Assembly (NCBI RefSeq): GCF_001746835.1
Contig: NZ_CP016094.1
Span: 1,922,001-1,986,000, forward strand
Reading direction: 5' to 3'
Length of the DNA: 64,000 nucleotides
DNA from: Lacunisphaera limnophila
GTDB taxonomy: Bacteria; Verrucomicrobiota; Verrucomicrobiia; Opitutales; Opitutaceae
Position numbers and translations under genes: made by a program. Of this stretch, positions 1 to 9,064 are shown piece after piece. Position 1 is the stretch's first letter. Every line of letters starts with the position of its first letter. The notes beneath the pieces were generated by a model. It saw only the letters and a list, made by a program, of their open reading frames with translations, was not told the DNA's origin and did not search any database.

Positions 1-1209
1 GAAGAGCGCGGCGGAGGCGTTCGCCGACGCGGGGGCGTCGCGGCGCAGCGGAATCAGAAAAACCGGCAGCAGGGGCAGGCTCCACATCAGGAAACGGCTC
101 ACCCCCGTGAGGGTGGACCATTGGCCCGCATGCCAGACAAAGCAGGCGACCGCGAGCAGCCGGCCCGCCAGCGCCAACCGGCGGGTGAGCTCGCTCACCC
201 GGCCCTGGCTGCGCAGCTCCAAACCCGCGCGGAAGACCAGGCCACCACCCAGGGCCGCGGCCAGCCAGCCGGCGGCGGGCCAGGTCAGACCGACGAGAAA
301 ACTGGCCGGGTGTTGCAACGGGGCGAGCACCACGGCGTGAAACAGTGCGGCCGGCGGCGTCCCACGCAGCGCCATGACGGCGGTCACCGCGGCCACGGTG
401 AGCAGGAAGGCGGTGATGGTCGCGAACCAGAGGCGGACCGGCAGGAGGCCGAGGGCGGAGGGACGTTGCAACCACAGCACCCCGGCGAGCGCGAGGGTCA
501 TGTGCACCGCAAACGTCAGGACCCACGGCTCGCCGAGCCGGGACCCCATCAGGCCCCAGGGGACGGCGAGCAGGCCGGCGGTGGCGGCCAGCCGCGCGAG
601 CCGGCGGATCGGCGCCGGCCACGCCGTTAGGAAGAGCAGGCCGCCCCCGGCGCCGGCCAGGAATAAAAGGCCGATATTGATTTTGGTGAGCAGCAGCAGG
701 GCGCCGGTCAGGCCGAGCACCGCCCCGAGCACATGCCACCGGGCTTGGTGCAGGCTGGTCACGGCGACCAGGGTGGCGAGCGCCAGCATGACGGAGATCA
801 GGCCGCCGGGATGGGAGGGCTCGGCACTCATTTGCCAGAGCAGCCCGAAGGTGATGAGGCCGGTCGCGAGCGCGGCCAGCCGCGAACCGCAGAGCCGGCC
901 GGCGATTAAGCCGCCGGCGAGGGCGCAACCCACCCAGTGCAACGCCGTCAGGCCGCGGCCGAAGTCATGGGACAGCGTACTCGCGCCGATCGTCCCGGCC
1001 AGCCAATGGTACAGGTAGGGCCAGGGGCCGTATTGGGAAAAAATCTCGGTGTACAGCCGGCCGCCGGCGATGAACTGCTGGTAGGTGATGAGCACATAGC
1101 CTTCATCATCGTAGAGCATGAACGTGGTGTTGAGGAGCAGGTAGGCGGCGACGAGGAGCACCGCCCCGAGGGCCGGCCAGAGCAGGCGCCACCACCCCGG
1201 CCGGCTCAT
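1..1209 (-). CDS. GT-C-like multi-pass membrane glycosyltransferase, C-terminus cut by window edge
   Basis: The frame is open from an ATG at 1209 to the left edge (403 codons, no stop), so the C-terminus is missing. The product is a chain of hydrophobic segments. Just after the first predicted membrane helix is an acidic stretch, LYDDEGYVLITYQQF, followed by a second conserved-looking piece, TEIFSQYGPWPYLYHW. An acidic pair in the first extracytoplasmic loop is typical of GT-C enzymes of the ArnT/PMT/RgtA kind, which use polyprenyl-phosphate sugars as donors. The start overlaps the stop of the upstream GT2 gene by four bases (ATGA), so translation is probably coupled. Donor and acceptor cannot be told from sequence. 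Family-level call is fairly secure; exact function is inference. Confidence 0.75.
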   Translation of the reverse strand, partial: MSRPGWWRLLWPALGAVLLVAAYLLLNTTFMLYDDEGYVLITYQQFIAGGRLYTEIFSQYGPWPYLYHWLAGTIGASTLSHDFGRGLTALHWVGCALAGGLIAGRLCGSRLAALATGLITFGLLWQMSAEPSHPGGLISVMLALATLVAVTSLHQARWHVLGAVLGLTGALLLLTKINIGLLFLAGAGGGLLFLTAWPAPIRRLARLAATAGLLAVPWGLMGSRLGEPWVLTFAVHMTLALAGVLWLQRPSALGLLPVRLWFATITAFLLTVAAVTAVMALRGTPPAALFHAVVLAPLQHPASFLVGLTWPAAGWLAAALGGGLVFRAGLELRSQGRVSELTRRLALAGRLLAVACFVWHAGQWSTLTGVSRFLMWSLPLLPVFLIPLRRDAPASANASAALF

Positions 1210-2156
1210 GGCCGGCCGGCGGACCGCCGCACGATGAAGAGCGGGCGTTGCTTCGCCTCGTCGTAGATCCGACCAAGGTATTCGCCGAGGATGCCGATGC
1301 CGATCAGCTGCACGCCCCCGAGGAAAAGCACCAGCGTCACCAGGGTGGTGAAACCGGTTTGGGCGATCTCGATCCCCAGCAGCCGGCGCACGATGAAAAA
1401 CACGCCGATGGAGAAACCGAGCCCGCTGATGATCATGCCGGTGTAGGTGAGCAGGCGCAGGGGCAGGCGGGAGAAGCTGAAGACGCCGTCGAGGGCGTAG
1501 CGCACGAGTTTCGGAAACGTCTGGCCGGGCTCGCCCGCGGCGCGCTCCTGCCGGTCGTAGGTGACGTCACCCGTGGTGAAGCCGACCCAGGTGCGCAGGC
1601 CGGGGAAAAAGCGATGGCGTTCCGGCAGCTGGTTCAGGGCGTCCACCGCATCGCGGCTCATGAGCCCGAAGGTGCCGGTGTTGGCCTCCACGGGAAAATC
1701 ACTCAGCCGGCCGAAGAGTCCGTGAAAGACATCCATGCCGATCCGGCGCAGGCCGGTTTCCTGCCGGGTGCGGCGGACGGCCCGCACGACCTCGGCCCCT
1801 TCGCGCCAGCGGGCGACGAGCGCCGGCAGCAGTTCCGGCGGATCCTGCAGGTCGGCATCCATCGTGATGATCGCATCGCCGGTGGCGTGGGCCAGCCCGG
1901 CGGCGAGCGCCGCCTGGAAGCCGAAGTTGCGGGTCAATTCCAGCAATTCGAAACGCGGGTCCTTCCCCGCCTGTTGCCGCACGAGCTCGGCCGTGCGGTC
2001 GCGGCTGCCATCGTTCACGAGCACGGTGTGCCAGCGGCAGCCGGCATGGCCGTTGAAGACGGCGGTCAGCCGGTCGAACAGTTCCGGCAGGACGGCCTCT
2101 TCATTAAATACCGGGATGATGAGGGTAACGGTGGGGCTGGAGGCGTCCGCGCACAT
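1206..2156 (-). CDS. GT2 family polyprenyl-phosphate sugar synthase-like (GtrB/DPM type)
   Basis: A GT-A domain starts almost at the N-terminus (TVTLIIPVFNEE) and carries the catalytic acidic motif MDADLQDPPE. Two C-terminal membrane helices follow and the protein ends in a basic tail. This is the architecture of GtrB/YfdH and dolichyl-phosphate mannosyltransferase-like enzymes, which move a sugar from a nucleotide donor onto a polyprenyl phosphate at the cytoplasmic face. I prefer the ATG at 2156 (316 aa) because the family begins close to the TVTLIIP strand; an in-frame GTG at 2210 would add 18 residues of uncharacteristic sequence. The gene lies between GT-C membrane proteins, which would use the lipid-linked sugar as donor. 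The sugar is unknown. Confidence 0.85.
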   Translation of the reverse strand: MCADASSPTVTLIIPVFNEEAVLPELFDRLTAVFNGHAGCRWHTVLVNDGSRDRTAELVRQQAGKDPRFELLELTRNFGFQAALAAGLAHATGDAIITMDADLQDPPELLPALVARWREGAEVVRAVRRTRQETGLRRIGMDVFHGLFGRLSDFPVEANTGTFGLMSRDAVDALNQLPERHRFFPGLRTWVGFTTGDVTYDRQERAAGEPGQTFPKLVRYALDGVFSFSRLPLRLLTYTGMIISGLGFSIGVFFIVRRLLGIEIAQTGFTTLVTLVLFLGGVQLIGIGILGEYLGRIYDEAKQRPLFIVRRSAGRP

Positions 2157-2214
2157 GAAAGGATCGGGAAAATGACAAGGGCGCCGGGGATATGCAAGCG
2201 AGGGAAACACCCGG

Positions 2215-3888
2215 TCAGGGGCGCGCCGCGGCGCGCCCGCGCCAGAGGGCCAGGCTGGCGCTGAGGCCGATCAGGGCTCGACCCCAGCTGATCCCGTGGG
2301 GCTGGTCGGCCAGAAAAACGAACCCTAGCTCGAGCTTGTCGTGCCAGTTGACCTGGGCCGCAAGCGGCAGCGTGGTCCACAAGGCCGCCACGTCCGCGGC
2401 CTGCCCCAACCAGGCCGATTGGAGGGCAAAGTGCAGGCCGATGCCGAAGGTCAGGTCGATCGTGAGTCCGGTACCATAGAGCAGCTGGAGCCCGCGGGGC
2501 AGACCACCCGCCTGCGCCGCCAGCCAGGCCAGGCCGAGGAGGACCAGCGGCTGGAGGCTGATGTGGACGAGGCCGAGCCAGTCGGGGTGGGCGTGGGTGA
2601 CGATGCCCAGCACGACGACCGTCGGCACGGCGATCACGCTGAAGCGGAAGCCCGGCCCGCGGGGCGTGTGCCAGAGCAGCCAGACCAGCGCTAGGCCTCC
2701 GGTCACGCCGAAGGCCCACCACAGCCGCAACTGGTAGAGGATGAACCAGCCGTCGCGCCAGCGGCCGGCCGGGCTGCTTTGTTGCAGCAAGGGATGATCC
2801 AGCCCCACGAACGAGACCGGGCTGAGGGTGTTCAGCAGGTTGATGCCGGCGCTCAGGAGCCGTGCCCCGGCGCCCTCCTGCGGGGCGAGGGCCACGGCGG
2901 TGTTCTGGGTGAAGGTCGTGCCCAGGCCATACTGGGCGAGGGCCCATCCGACCCAGGGCAGAAACACCAGCGCGGACAACAGCACGGCGGCGAGAACTTC
3001 CCGCCGCACGCCGGGCCGGAGCAGTTCGGCCCGCCGGGTGGCCAGCCACGCGGCGAGCAACGCGAGAATCCAGGGTCCGGTCGAGTAGTGCGCGAGCATG
3101 CCGCCGGCCAGCGCGAGGGCGGCGGCCACCAGCCGGCCGGGTTCGGCGGCGCCGGGGCGCGGACAGAGTTGCCCCCAGGCCAGCAGCACGAAAAAAGCCG
3201 CGGGGAGTTTGGTCCACGGGAAGGTCGCATTCTGCACCAGCAGCGGACTGGCCATCAGCACGAGCAGCAAACGCCATGAGGTGCGCCGGTCGTCGTGCCA
3301 GGCCTGGGCCAGCACGGCGAGCGGCAGGAAGACGAGACTGCTCAGCAACGTCAGGAAAACCTGGTGGTGATAAAAGGCCCCGCCGCTGCCGCCCAGGAGC
3401 ACCGCCGACCACACGTTCACCAGGGGCGGACGGGCGGGCAGCGGGTAGACGTTGAGGAAAAGGAAATCCTGCGGCCAGCGGGCGAGGAAGAAATGCGCGC
3501 GGTCATAGTGTTCGAACCAGTCGCGTTGCCAGGCCGCGCCCGAGTAGTTGACGACCAGCATCTGCCAACCCAGGCACCAGACCGCGAGCAGCGCCCACTG
3601 GCCGGCGAGCCGGCGCACGGCGGCATCGGCCAGCAAGGCGCGGATGGCCTGGGGCCCGGCGAGGGCCAGCGCGGTGCCGAGGGCCGGCGCGAGCCAGAAC
3701 CACCGCAGCGGGACGCCGGCCGTGTAGAGACCGAAGCCGACCAGCCAGCCGGTCAGCAGCGCGGCGCCCACGGCCAGCGCGAGCCGCTCGGGGGCCGGCC
3801 ACCGGCGGAGCAAGGTCAGCCACGGCACACCGAGGCCGGTGATCGCCGCGAGAAAGAGCAGGTGGTCGCGGATCAGGAGTCCAAGCAC
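2215..3888 (-). CDS. GT-C-like multi-pass membrane protein, putative glycosyltransferase
   Basis: 557 residues with about a dozen hydrophobic segments. A first-loop region rich in aromatic and acidic residues (QRDWFEHYDRAHFF, residues about 120-150) resembles the donor-binding loop of GT-C enzymes. The start is a GTG and is well supported: the message reads AAGGAGGACCCG immediately before it, an almost perfect Shine-Dalgarno sequence, unusual in this window. The start lies inside the end of the upstream gene (16-base overlap), so the strong ribosome site probably secures re-initiation within the operon. The acceptor is unknown. It could also be a polysaccharide flippase or polymerase, but no Wzx or Wzy signature is evident. 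Confidence 0.7.
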   Translation of the reverse strand: MLGLLIRDHLLFLAAITGLGVPWLTLLRRWPAPERLALAVGAALLTGWLVGFGLYTAGVPLRWFWLAPALGTALALAGPQAIRALLADAAVRRLAGQWALLAVWCLGWQMLVVNYSGAAWQRDWFEHYDRAHFFLARWPQDFLFLNVYPLPARPPLVNVWSAVLLGGSGGAFYHHQVFLTLLSSLVFLPLAVLAQAWHDDRRTSWRLLLVLMASPLLVQNATFPWTKLPAAFFVLLAWGQLCPRPGAAEPGRLVAAALALAGGMLAHYSTGPWILALLAAWLATRRAELLRPGVRREVLAAVLLSALVFLPWVGWALAQYGLGTTFTQNTAVALAPQEGAGARLLSAGINLLNTLSPVSFVGLDHPLLQQSSPAGRWRDGWFILYQLRLWWAFGVTGGLALVWLLWHTPRGPGFRFSVIAVPTVVVLGIVTHAHPDWLGLVHISLQPLVLLGLAWLAAQAGGLPRGLQLLYGTGLTIDLTFGIGLHFALQSAWLGQAADVAALWTTLPLAAQVNWHDKLELGFVFLADQPHGISWGRALIGLSASLALWRGRAAARP

Positions 3889-5747
3889 CGGGTCCTCCTT
3901 GATGGGTGGGTGTGAGTGAGCGGTTGAAGGGGGATCGCTCCCGCCGCGCTGATCGGCCCGGGCAGGATGCGGTAGAGCACCAGATCATCACTGATCAGGA
4001 CAATCCTCAGCTGGGACATGGGTTCCCGGAACAACGCGGCTCCGGCCAGGTAGCGGGTGTTGAGTTCACCGCGATAAGACAGCACGTAGGCGAAGCCGGC
4101 GGCGAGAAGGTGCCGGGCCTGATCTTGCGGCCCGATCTGAGGGGAAAATAAATCGCCAACGGCCGGACTCCAGGGAGGGGCGCACCGGACGCCGAGATTC
4201 TGCAACTGGGTCTGTGGCCCGAAAACGATGACCCCCTCGGTCCCGACCGTGCGGGCAATCGTGCGCAGCACCTCGGGGTCGGGGAATTCGTGGATGGCAT
4301 TGCCGGCGCGCAGCCACTGGGACGGGGGCACCCGATATGGATTTGCCGGCAACGTCAGGTTCTTCAGCGCGGCGTCCGCCGCCAACAGGCAGAGGGCCAG
4401 GGTGACCCCCGCGAGGTGGGTGCGGCCGGGCACCCAGCGGGCGAGCGCCGCGCCGCCGCCGACGGCACAGAGGGCGAACGCGGGGTTGAGCAGGCGCAAG
4501 CCATAGAAGTAGCCGCCGGCGGTGTGGCCCAGGGACAGGAGATACAGGCCGAGCATCACGACACAGATGACCAGGGCGGTCCGCAACCGGCGGAAGGCGA
4601 CCAGCGCGCCCGTGAAACCGGCGAACAGAGCGGTGAACCCGTAGGTGAGGAACACGCGGGGTGCCTCGGGCGGCAGCTGTCGCCAGGAAAAATATTCCTG
4701 ATAAAGCGCCATGAGCCGGGCATGGGCCTCGTTCTGGGGAAACCAGCCGGCCAGCGCATGGTTGAAGAGCGGGTGGCCGGTGTGCAGCCAGTTGCGCGCA
4801 TACCATGGCAACACCAGCAGGGCGGCCGTCGCGAAGAAGAGCAGCCGCGCCGAGGGCGAGAGTCTCCGGTGCACCACCAGCAGGAAGCCCAGCAGTGGGA
4901 AGACCAATCCGTATTCCCGGGCCAGCGCCCCCAGGGCGGCGCAGACGGCGGCGGCGCAGACGGCGGCACGGGTTTCCTGGGTCCGGTCGCGCGGCAGGTA
5001 GAGCAGGAGACCCAGGACGGAAAGCGCCGTCAGCCCGGTTTCCTGTCCCATGCCCGCGGCCCAGGGCGCGAGGGGCATGGTGGCCAGCAGCAACCCGGCG
5101 AAGGTGGCCGCCCGCTCGGAAAACTCCCGCCGCGCCAGCGCCCGCGTGGCGGCGAACAACAGCACCACCTGGCAGATCACGAGGGGAGCGGTGGCCACCG
5201 GCCGGATGGCCCCCGCGAGCAAATACACCCCGTGATAAAGCGTGGAGACCAGGGGCGCGATGCCATCCGGCCAGCCATAGATCGCGTAGTCGGCCGCGGT
5301 GACGGGCGGATAAAAGGCAAGACTGGCCTGGGTCCACATCTGGCGCGCCAGATGATCCCAGCGGAAGAGGGTGTCAGCGCCATGCAACGGCTGCGCCACG
5401 GCCCGGTAGGCGACCACGAGAAGCACGGGCAGCAGCGGCAGCCAGCCCAGCGCGCGGTTGAGGCCGGGGGCCGCGCCCGGCTGGGCCGGCGCGGATCCGG
5501 CCGCGGGCAGCCGGCGGGCGAGGAGCACGGCGATGGTCACGACCAGACTCCAGCTGGTGAAAAGCACGGGCCGGTTCAAGCCGAGGGACAAGGCATCAGC
5601 GGCCAGGACCAGCCCCAGCATCACCGCGCCGCCCCCCGCGAATCCGGCCAGCAGTGGCAGCGGCAGACCGGCGCGCCGGGCGAGCCACCAGCCCGGTCCC
5701 ACGAGGAGGGCCAGAGCCAGCAATCCAGTGGCGAGGTCGGTGATCAT
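3873..5747 (-). CDS. GT-C-like multi-pass membrane protein, putative glycosyltransferase
   Basis: 624 residues, beginning with a hydrophobic helix (MITDLATGLLALALLVGPGW) and continuing with many membrane segments. A soluble C-terminal part of about 130 residues contains FPDPEVLRTIARTVGTEG and FGPQTQLQNLGVR. A loop after the early helices contains HGADTLFRWDHLARQMW, an acidic/aromatic stretch resembling the donor-site loop of GT-C families. The start overlaps the previous stop by four bases (ATGA) and the end overlaps the next gene by 16, so it is embedded in one transcription unit of cell-surface glycan genes. The specific sugar transfer is not predictable. Confidence 0.7.
   Translation of the reverse strand: MITDLATGLLALALLVGPGWWLARRAGLPLPLLAGFAGGGAVMLGLVLAADALSLGLNRPVLFTSWSLVVTIAVLLARRLPAAGSAPAQPGAAPGLNRALGWLPLLPVLLVVAYRAVAQPLHGADTLFRWDHLARQMWTQASLAFYPPVTAADYAIYGWPDGIAPLVSTLYHGVYLLAGAIRPVATAPLVICQVVLLFAATRALARREFSERAATFAGLLLATMPLAPWAAGMGQETGLTALSVLGLLLYLPRDRTQETRAAVCAAAVCAALGALAREYGLVFPLLGFLLVVHRRLSPSARLLFFATAALLVLPWYARNWLHTGHPLFNHALAGWFPQNEAHARLMALYQEYFSWRQLPPEAPRVFLTYGFTALFAGFTGALVAFRRLRTALVICVVMLGLYLLSLGHTAGGYFYGLRLLNPAFALCAVGGGAALARWVPGRTHLAGVTLALCLLAADAALKNLTLPANPYRVPPSQWLRAGNAIHEFPDPEVLRTIARTVGTEGVIVFGPQTQLQNLGVRCAPPWSPAVGDLFSPQIGPQDQARHLLAAGFAYVLSYRGELNTRYLAGAALFREPMSQLRIVLISDDLVLYRILPGPISAAGAIPLQPLTHTHPSRRTRCLDS
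3889..3900 (-). promoter_or_regulatory. Strong Shine-Dalgarno site fixing a GTG start
   Basis: On the minus strand the bases before the GTG at 3888 read AAGGAGGACCCG. This places AGGAGG at near-ideal distance inside the coding end of the upstream gene. Most genes of this window lack such a site, so it is a useful anchor for this start. Confidence 0.85.
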
Positions 5748-7369
5748 GGCTGGATACCGGCGCTCACCATTGCGCCCTCCCGACGGGAGAACACGTGATA
5801 GACGGCGTCAAACTGCAGGTATCCCCGGCCCGGCAGAACGGGCACGGAGTCAACTGAGGGGCGGACGTCGAACGTGCGCACGAGCCGGTAGGTTCGGCCC
5901 AGCAAACCCGGGTCGCTCAGTTGCACCGTGCCAACCTGGTCGGGTCGCAACACCAGCCACTGGGGCTCGAGGTGCCGGATGAGCCGGGCATAGCTGGTGT
6001 GGCCATCGCGCCAGGCGGTGACGACCTCGGGTGAGGCGAGCCCCGGAAAATCCAGCATCTTCAGTCCCGAAAAATAGCCGATGTAGCCGAGCGGTTCGAG
6101 AAAGACGCGGTCACCGGGGGCGGCCTGGTCCCGCAACCAAAGGCCCAACTCGCGGCGGTGATCGTGCTCGATCAGCCGCTGTTGGGTGCGCATCTGCCAG
6201 CCGACGGCGACGAGCATCCCGGCCTGGAACACAAAGAGGCTGGCCGCGGTGATCCGGGTGCAGCGCCCGAGCAGGCGCCACGCCGGGGCGGCGGTCGCCG
6301 TGTGGCGCCAGGCCAGGTCGAGGAGCCAGGCCCAGCTCACGCAGGCGAGGGCCTGCCAGACCGGGAAATACCAGGGAGAGCGCGGAATCAGCTCGAGGTA
6401 GAAACCGCCGAGGAACAGGGCCGCCGAGGCGACACGGCCGCCGGGACGCACGCCAGGCAGGACCCAGGCGAGCGCGGCGGGCACGGCCAGCAGGCGGGCC
6501 AGCCAGGGGACGAACGCCGGCCACCCACCCAGATAGTAATACGAGGGCATGAACAGGTCGTGCAACGCGACCTCACCGAACAGCAACCGCCAGGGATAGA
6601 ACAGCAGGGCGACGACCGGGCTGGACTGAACCTCCAATCCGCTCTTCGCCAGAATGGTATGCGGTACCGGTGAGCCGAAGTAGGCCCATGATCCGATCAG
6701 CCAGGGCAGGTAGAACAGGGCCCCGAGCAAGACCGCGCGGGCAAGATAGGTCAGGTCTTCACGCCAGGTGGCATCCTTGCGTTCACGGCCAAAGGTAAAC
6801 CACGCGACGGTCAGCGCCAGGCAGACAATAAAGCCGTCCGGCCGGGTCCATTGCAGGCCGGCGTAGCCCCCGGCGAGGGCGAGGACCGAACGGCGCTGCA
6901 GCAAGGCGCTCCAGGTCAACACGGCGAACAGCACCATCCAGGCGGATTCCATGCCGTTGCCGGAGAAGTCCACGATCTTCGGGTCCAGCACGAGAAACCC
7001 GGCGGCGGCAGCCAGGGCCGGGACGCTCAGGTCGGCCCGCCGGCCTTCCTGCACCAGTCGCGCCACCGCGCCGCCCAGCGCCGCAGCGGAGACGAGCCGG
7101 AAAAGCCAGAGCGCCTGCGCGGCGGGATCGGCGCCGCCACCGAGCGCGAACAGGGCCGGCAGCAGCGTGCCCAGGGGTGAGGTGAAACTATGCACCCGTT
7201 CCCCGGGCTGGAAGACCAGGCCGTCGCCCTGCGCGAGGTGCAGGCTGCTGCGGAAGGTGATGTAGAAATCCTCCCAGACGTGGCCGGTGCCGGCGGCAAA
7301 AAGCAGGACCACCAGCGCGGCGGCCCCGGCGGCCAGCAAGGCAAGGGAGAGGGACGGGCGGACGGACAT
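5744..7369 (-). CDS. GT-C-like multi-pass membrane protein, putative sugar transferase
   Basis: 541 residues. After a first helix the sequence reads HVWEDFYITFRSSLHLAQG and then PGERVHSFTSPLGTLL. This pattern, an acidic residue followed by a conserved Y-tspl-type segment, recurs in ArnT-like and arabinofuranosyltransferase-like GT-C proteins. About ten further hydrophobic segments follow, then a soluble C-terminal domain of some 150 residues. ATG start at 7369; the stop overlaps the next gene by four bases. It lies 15 bases downstream of a Dpm1-like GT2 gene, which could make its lipid-linked donor. Family-level assignment only. Confidence 0.7.
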   Translation of the reverse strand: MSVRPSLSLALLAAGAAALVVLLFAAGTGHVWEDFYITFRSSLHLAQGDGLVFQPGERVHSFTSPLGTLLPALFALGGGADPAAQALWLFRLVSAAALGGAVARLVQEGRRADLSVPALAAAAGFLVLDPKIVDFSGNGMESAWMVLFAVLTWSALLQRRSVLALAGGYAGLQWTRPDGFIVCLALTVAWFTFGRERKDATWREDLTYLARAVLLGALFYLPWLIGSWAYFGSPVPHTILAKSGLEVQSSPVVALLFYPWRLLFGEVALHDLFMPSYYYLGGWPAFVPWLARLLAVPAALAWVLPGVRPGGRVASAALFLGGFYLELIPRSPWYFPVWQALACVSWAWLLDLAWRHTATAAPAWRLLGRCTRITAASLFVFQAGMLVAVGWQMRTQQRLIEHDHRRELGLWLRDQAAPGDRVFLEPLGYIGYFSGLKMLDFPGLASPEVVTAWRDGHTSYARLIRHLEPQWLVLRPDQVGTVQLSDPGLLGRTYRLVRTFDVRPSVDSVPVLPGRGYLQFDAVYHVFSRREGAMVSAGIQP

Positions 7370-7384
7370 GCCTCGTGGGCGAAC

Positions 7385-8077
7385 TCAGCGAAACAGATTG
7401 TATTTCACGATCGCGTAGAGCGCACGGAAGCCGTCGCGCCAGCCGATCTTTTTTCCCTCGGCGTAGGTGCGGCCGTAGTAGCTGATGCCGACCTCGTAGA
7501 CGCGGCAGCCCTCGAGGCGCGCGACCTTGGCCGTGATCTCGGGCTCGAAGCCGAAGCGGTTCTCCTCGACGGTGATCCTCTGCAGCACGTCGCGGCGGAA
7601 GACCTTGTAGCAGGTTTCCATGTCCGTGAGGTTGATGTTCGTCATCATGTTGGAGAACAGCGTGAGGAAGCGGTTGCCCACCATGTGCCAGAAATAGACC
7701 ACGCGGTGCGCGTCGGCGCCCATGAAACGCGAGCCGAAGACGACGTCGGCCTTCCCGTCGAGGATCGGCTTGAGCAGCTTGGGGTATTCCTGCGGGTCGT
7801 ATTCGAGGTCGGCGTCCTGCACGATGACGGCGTCGCCGGTGGCGGCGGCGAAACCCGTGCGCAGGGCCGCGCCCTTGCCGCAGTTCATCGGGTGGTAGAT
7901 GATCTTGGTCACCAGCGGCTCGATCTCGGATTTCAGGATGTCACGCGTGCCGTCGGTCGAGCAGTCGTCCACCACGATGATCTCCTTATTGGCCACGGGG
8001 GCGGCGCGCACGGCGTCCACGATCGCGCGGATGGTGGTGCGCTCGTTGTAGCAGGGGATGACGATGGAGAGTTTCAT
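7385..8077 (-). CDS. GT2 family glycosyltransferase, Dpm1-like
   Basis: A compact 230-residue GT-A protein opening with [20 protein letters not shown]. It carries [12 protein letters not shown] and the metal/nucleotide-sugar motif [16 protein letters not shown], all characteristic of the dolichol-phosphate mannose synthase branch of GT2. It lacks the C-terminal membrane helices of the GtrB branch, so it is probably cytoplasmic or peripheral. The C-terminus contains [18 protein letters not shown], also typical of this branch. It follows the methyltransferase by 18 bases and precedes three GT-C genes, consistent with making a polyprenyl-phosphate sugar for them. Confidence 0.88.
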   Translation of the reverse strand: MKLSIVIPCYNERTTIRAIVDAVRAAPVANKEIIVVDDCSTDGTRDILKSEIEPLVTKIIYHPMNCGKGAALRTGFAAATGDAVIVQDADLEYDPQEYPKLLKPILDGKADVVFGSRFMGADAHRVVYFWHMVGNRFLTLFSNMMTNINLTDMETCYKVFRRDVLQRITVEENRFGFEPEITAKVARLEGCRVYEVGISYYGRTYAEGKKIGWRDGFRALYAIVKYNLFR

Positions 8078-8095
8078 GCGAGAGGCGGGAGCAGC

Positions 8096-8938
8096 CTAGG
8101 CGACGGGGGCCGCGGGGGAAGGATTTTCCCCGGGAGCGGGGCAGCGGGCCAGGGCCAGCAGGTGGAGCGGTCGCACCGCCTCGGTCCCGGTCACGTTCCA
8201 GCCCGTGGCTTCCAGGCTCGCGCGTTGCAGCGGGAGATCGAAGACGTGGTGGTGGAGGCAGCGGTTCTCAGCGTTGCGCCGGGAGCGGGCGGCGAATTCC
8301 GCCGGCGAGCCGGCCCAGGGATCGCGCCGCAGGTCGTGCTGGGCGAGGATCTCGTCCAGATGGGTGAGGTCGTCCTCACCCGTGCCGCGCGCGTCGTCGT
8401 CTTGCAGGTGCGCCAGCGACGTCACGGGGCGGCGGTGATCGAAGGTGTGGGCGCGGTCGGGGAGCAGGAGGACCAGGTGCCCGCCGGGACGGACCACGCG
8501 GCGCCACTCGCGGAGGGCGGCGAGGGGATTGGCGACGTGTTCGAGGCAGTGGGAGGAGAGGACAAAATCGTAGCTGGCGTCGGGGATCCCGTGCAGGGCC
8601 GTGGCCTCGCGCAGGAATTGGCGGCCGGGGGCCTTGCGGGGATCGAAACCGAAGGCGCCGTCATCGCGCAGTCCGGCCTCCCAGGCGGTCTGCGAGGCGA
8701 AGTTCACGTTGTCTACGCGGGCGGCCACCGGATACACCGGCAAAATTTTACCAGCCATAAACACGCGGCTGGGACCGCCGATCTCGAGCCCGACGCGGTC
8801 GCGGGTGGCGGCGAGGATGGCGGAGGCCAGCGCGGCGCGGGCGGGCCAGAGGCGGTTGTACACGGCCGAAGTGAGCGTCCGGGCGTCGGCATGCCGGAGC
8901 CGGCGGAGAAAGGTGAGGGCACGGGCGGAGGCAGCCAC
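8096..8938 (-). CDS. Class I SAM-dependent methyltransferase
   Basis: The frame contains a methyltransferase-11-type core: VGLEIGGPS in the motif I region, DFVLSSHCLEHVANPLAALREW for the post-I/motif II region, and VVRPGGHLVLLLPD for motif III. The frame stays open upstream well past this domain, but that extension is antisense to the neighbouring plus-strand gene. I place the start at the GTG at 8938 (280 aa), followed by a natural basic N-terminus ([17 protein letters not shown]). It heads the minus-strand glycan operon and diverges from the 9065 gene across about 126 bases. It probably methylates a sugar or small molecule of the glycan; the substrate is unknown. Confidence 0.8.
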   Translation of the reverse strand: MAASARALTFLRRLRHADARTLTSAVYNRLWPARAALASAILAATRDRVGLEIGGPSRVFMAGKILPVYPVAARVDNVNFASQTAWEAGLRDDGAFGFDPRKAPGRQFLREATALHGIPDASYDFVLSSHCLEHVANPLAALREWRRVVRPGGHLVLLLPDRAHTFDHRRPVTSLAHLQDDDARGTGEDDLTHLDEILAQHDLRRDPWAGSPAEFAARSRRNAENRCLHHHVFDLPLQRASLEATGWNVTGTEAVRPLHLLALARCPAPGENPSPAAPVA

Positions 8939-9064
8939 GCCGGGTTTATCGCCGCACGGCCGGCGGCGGGCGAGGTTTTTGTCCGGGGCTGGCGTCGCGG
9001 CAGCCTTGGAATCTACTGGCCAGCGGCGACGGGCTTTGGCCTGCTGGGGCCAGCCACTGCACGC

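Noticed and set aside
7190-9064. N-terminal 625 residues of the long plus-strand frame ending at 9886
   Set aside because: The part before 9065 is antisense to a clear GT2 gene and a clear methyltransferase gene and has no domain. Only the MptE-like C-terminal part is real.
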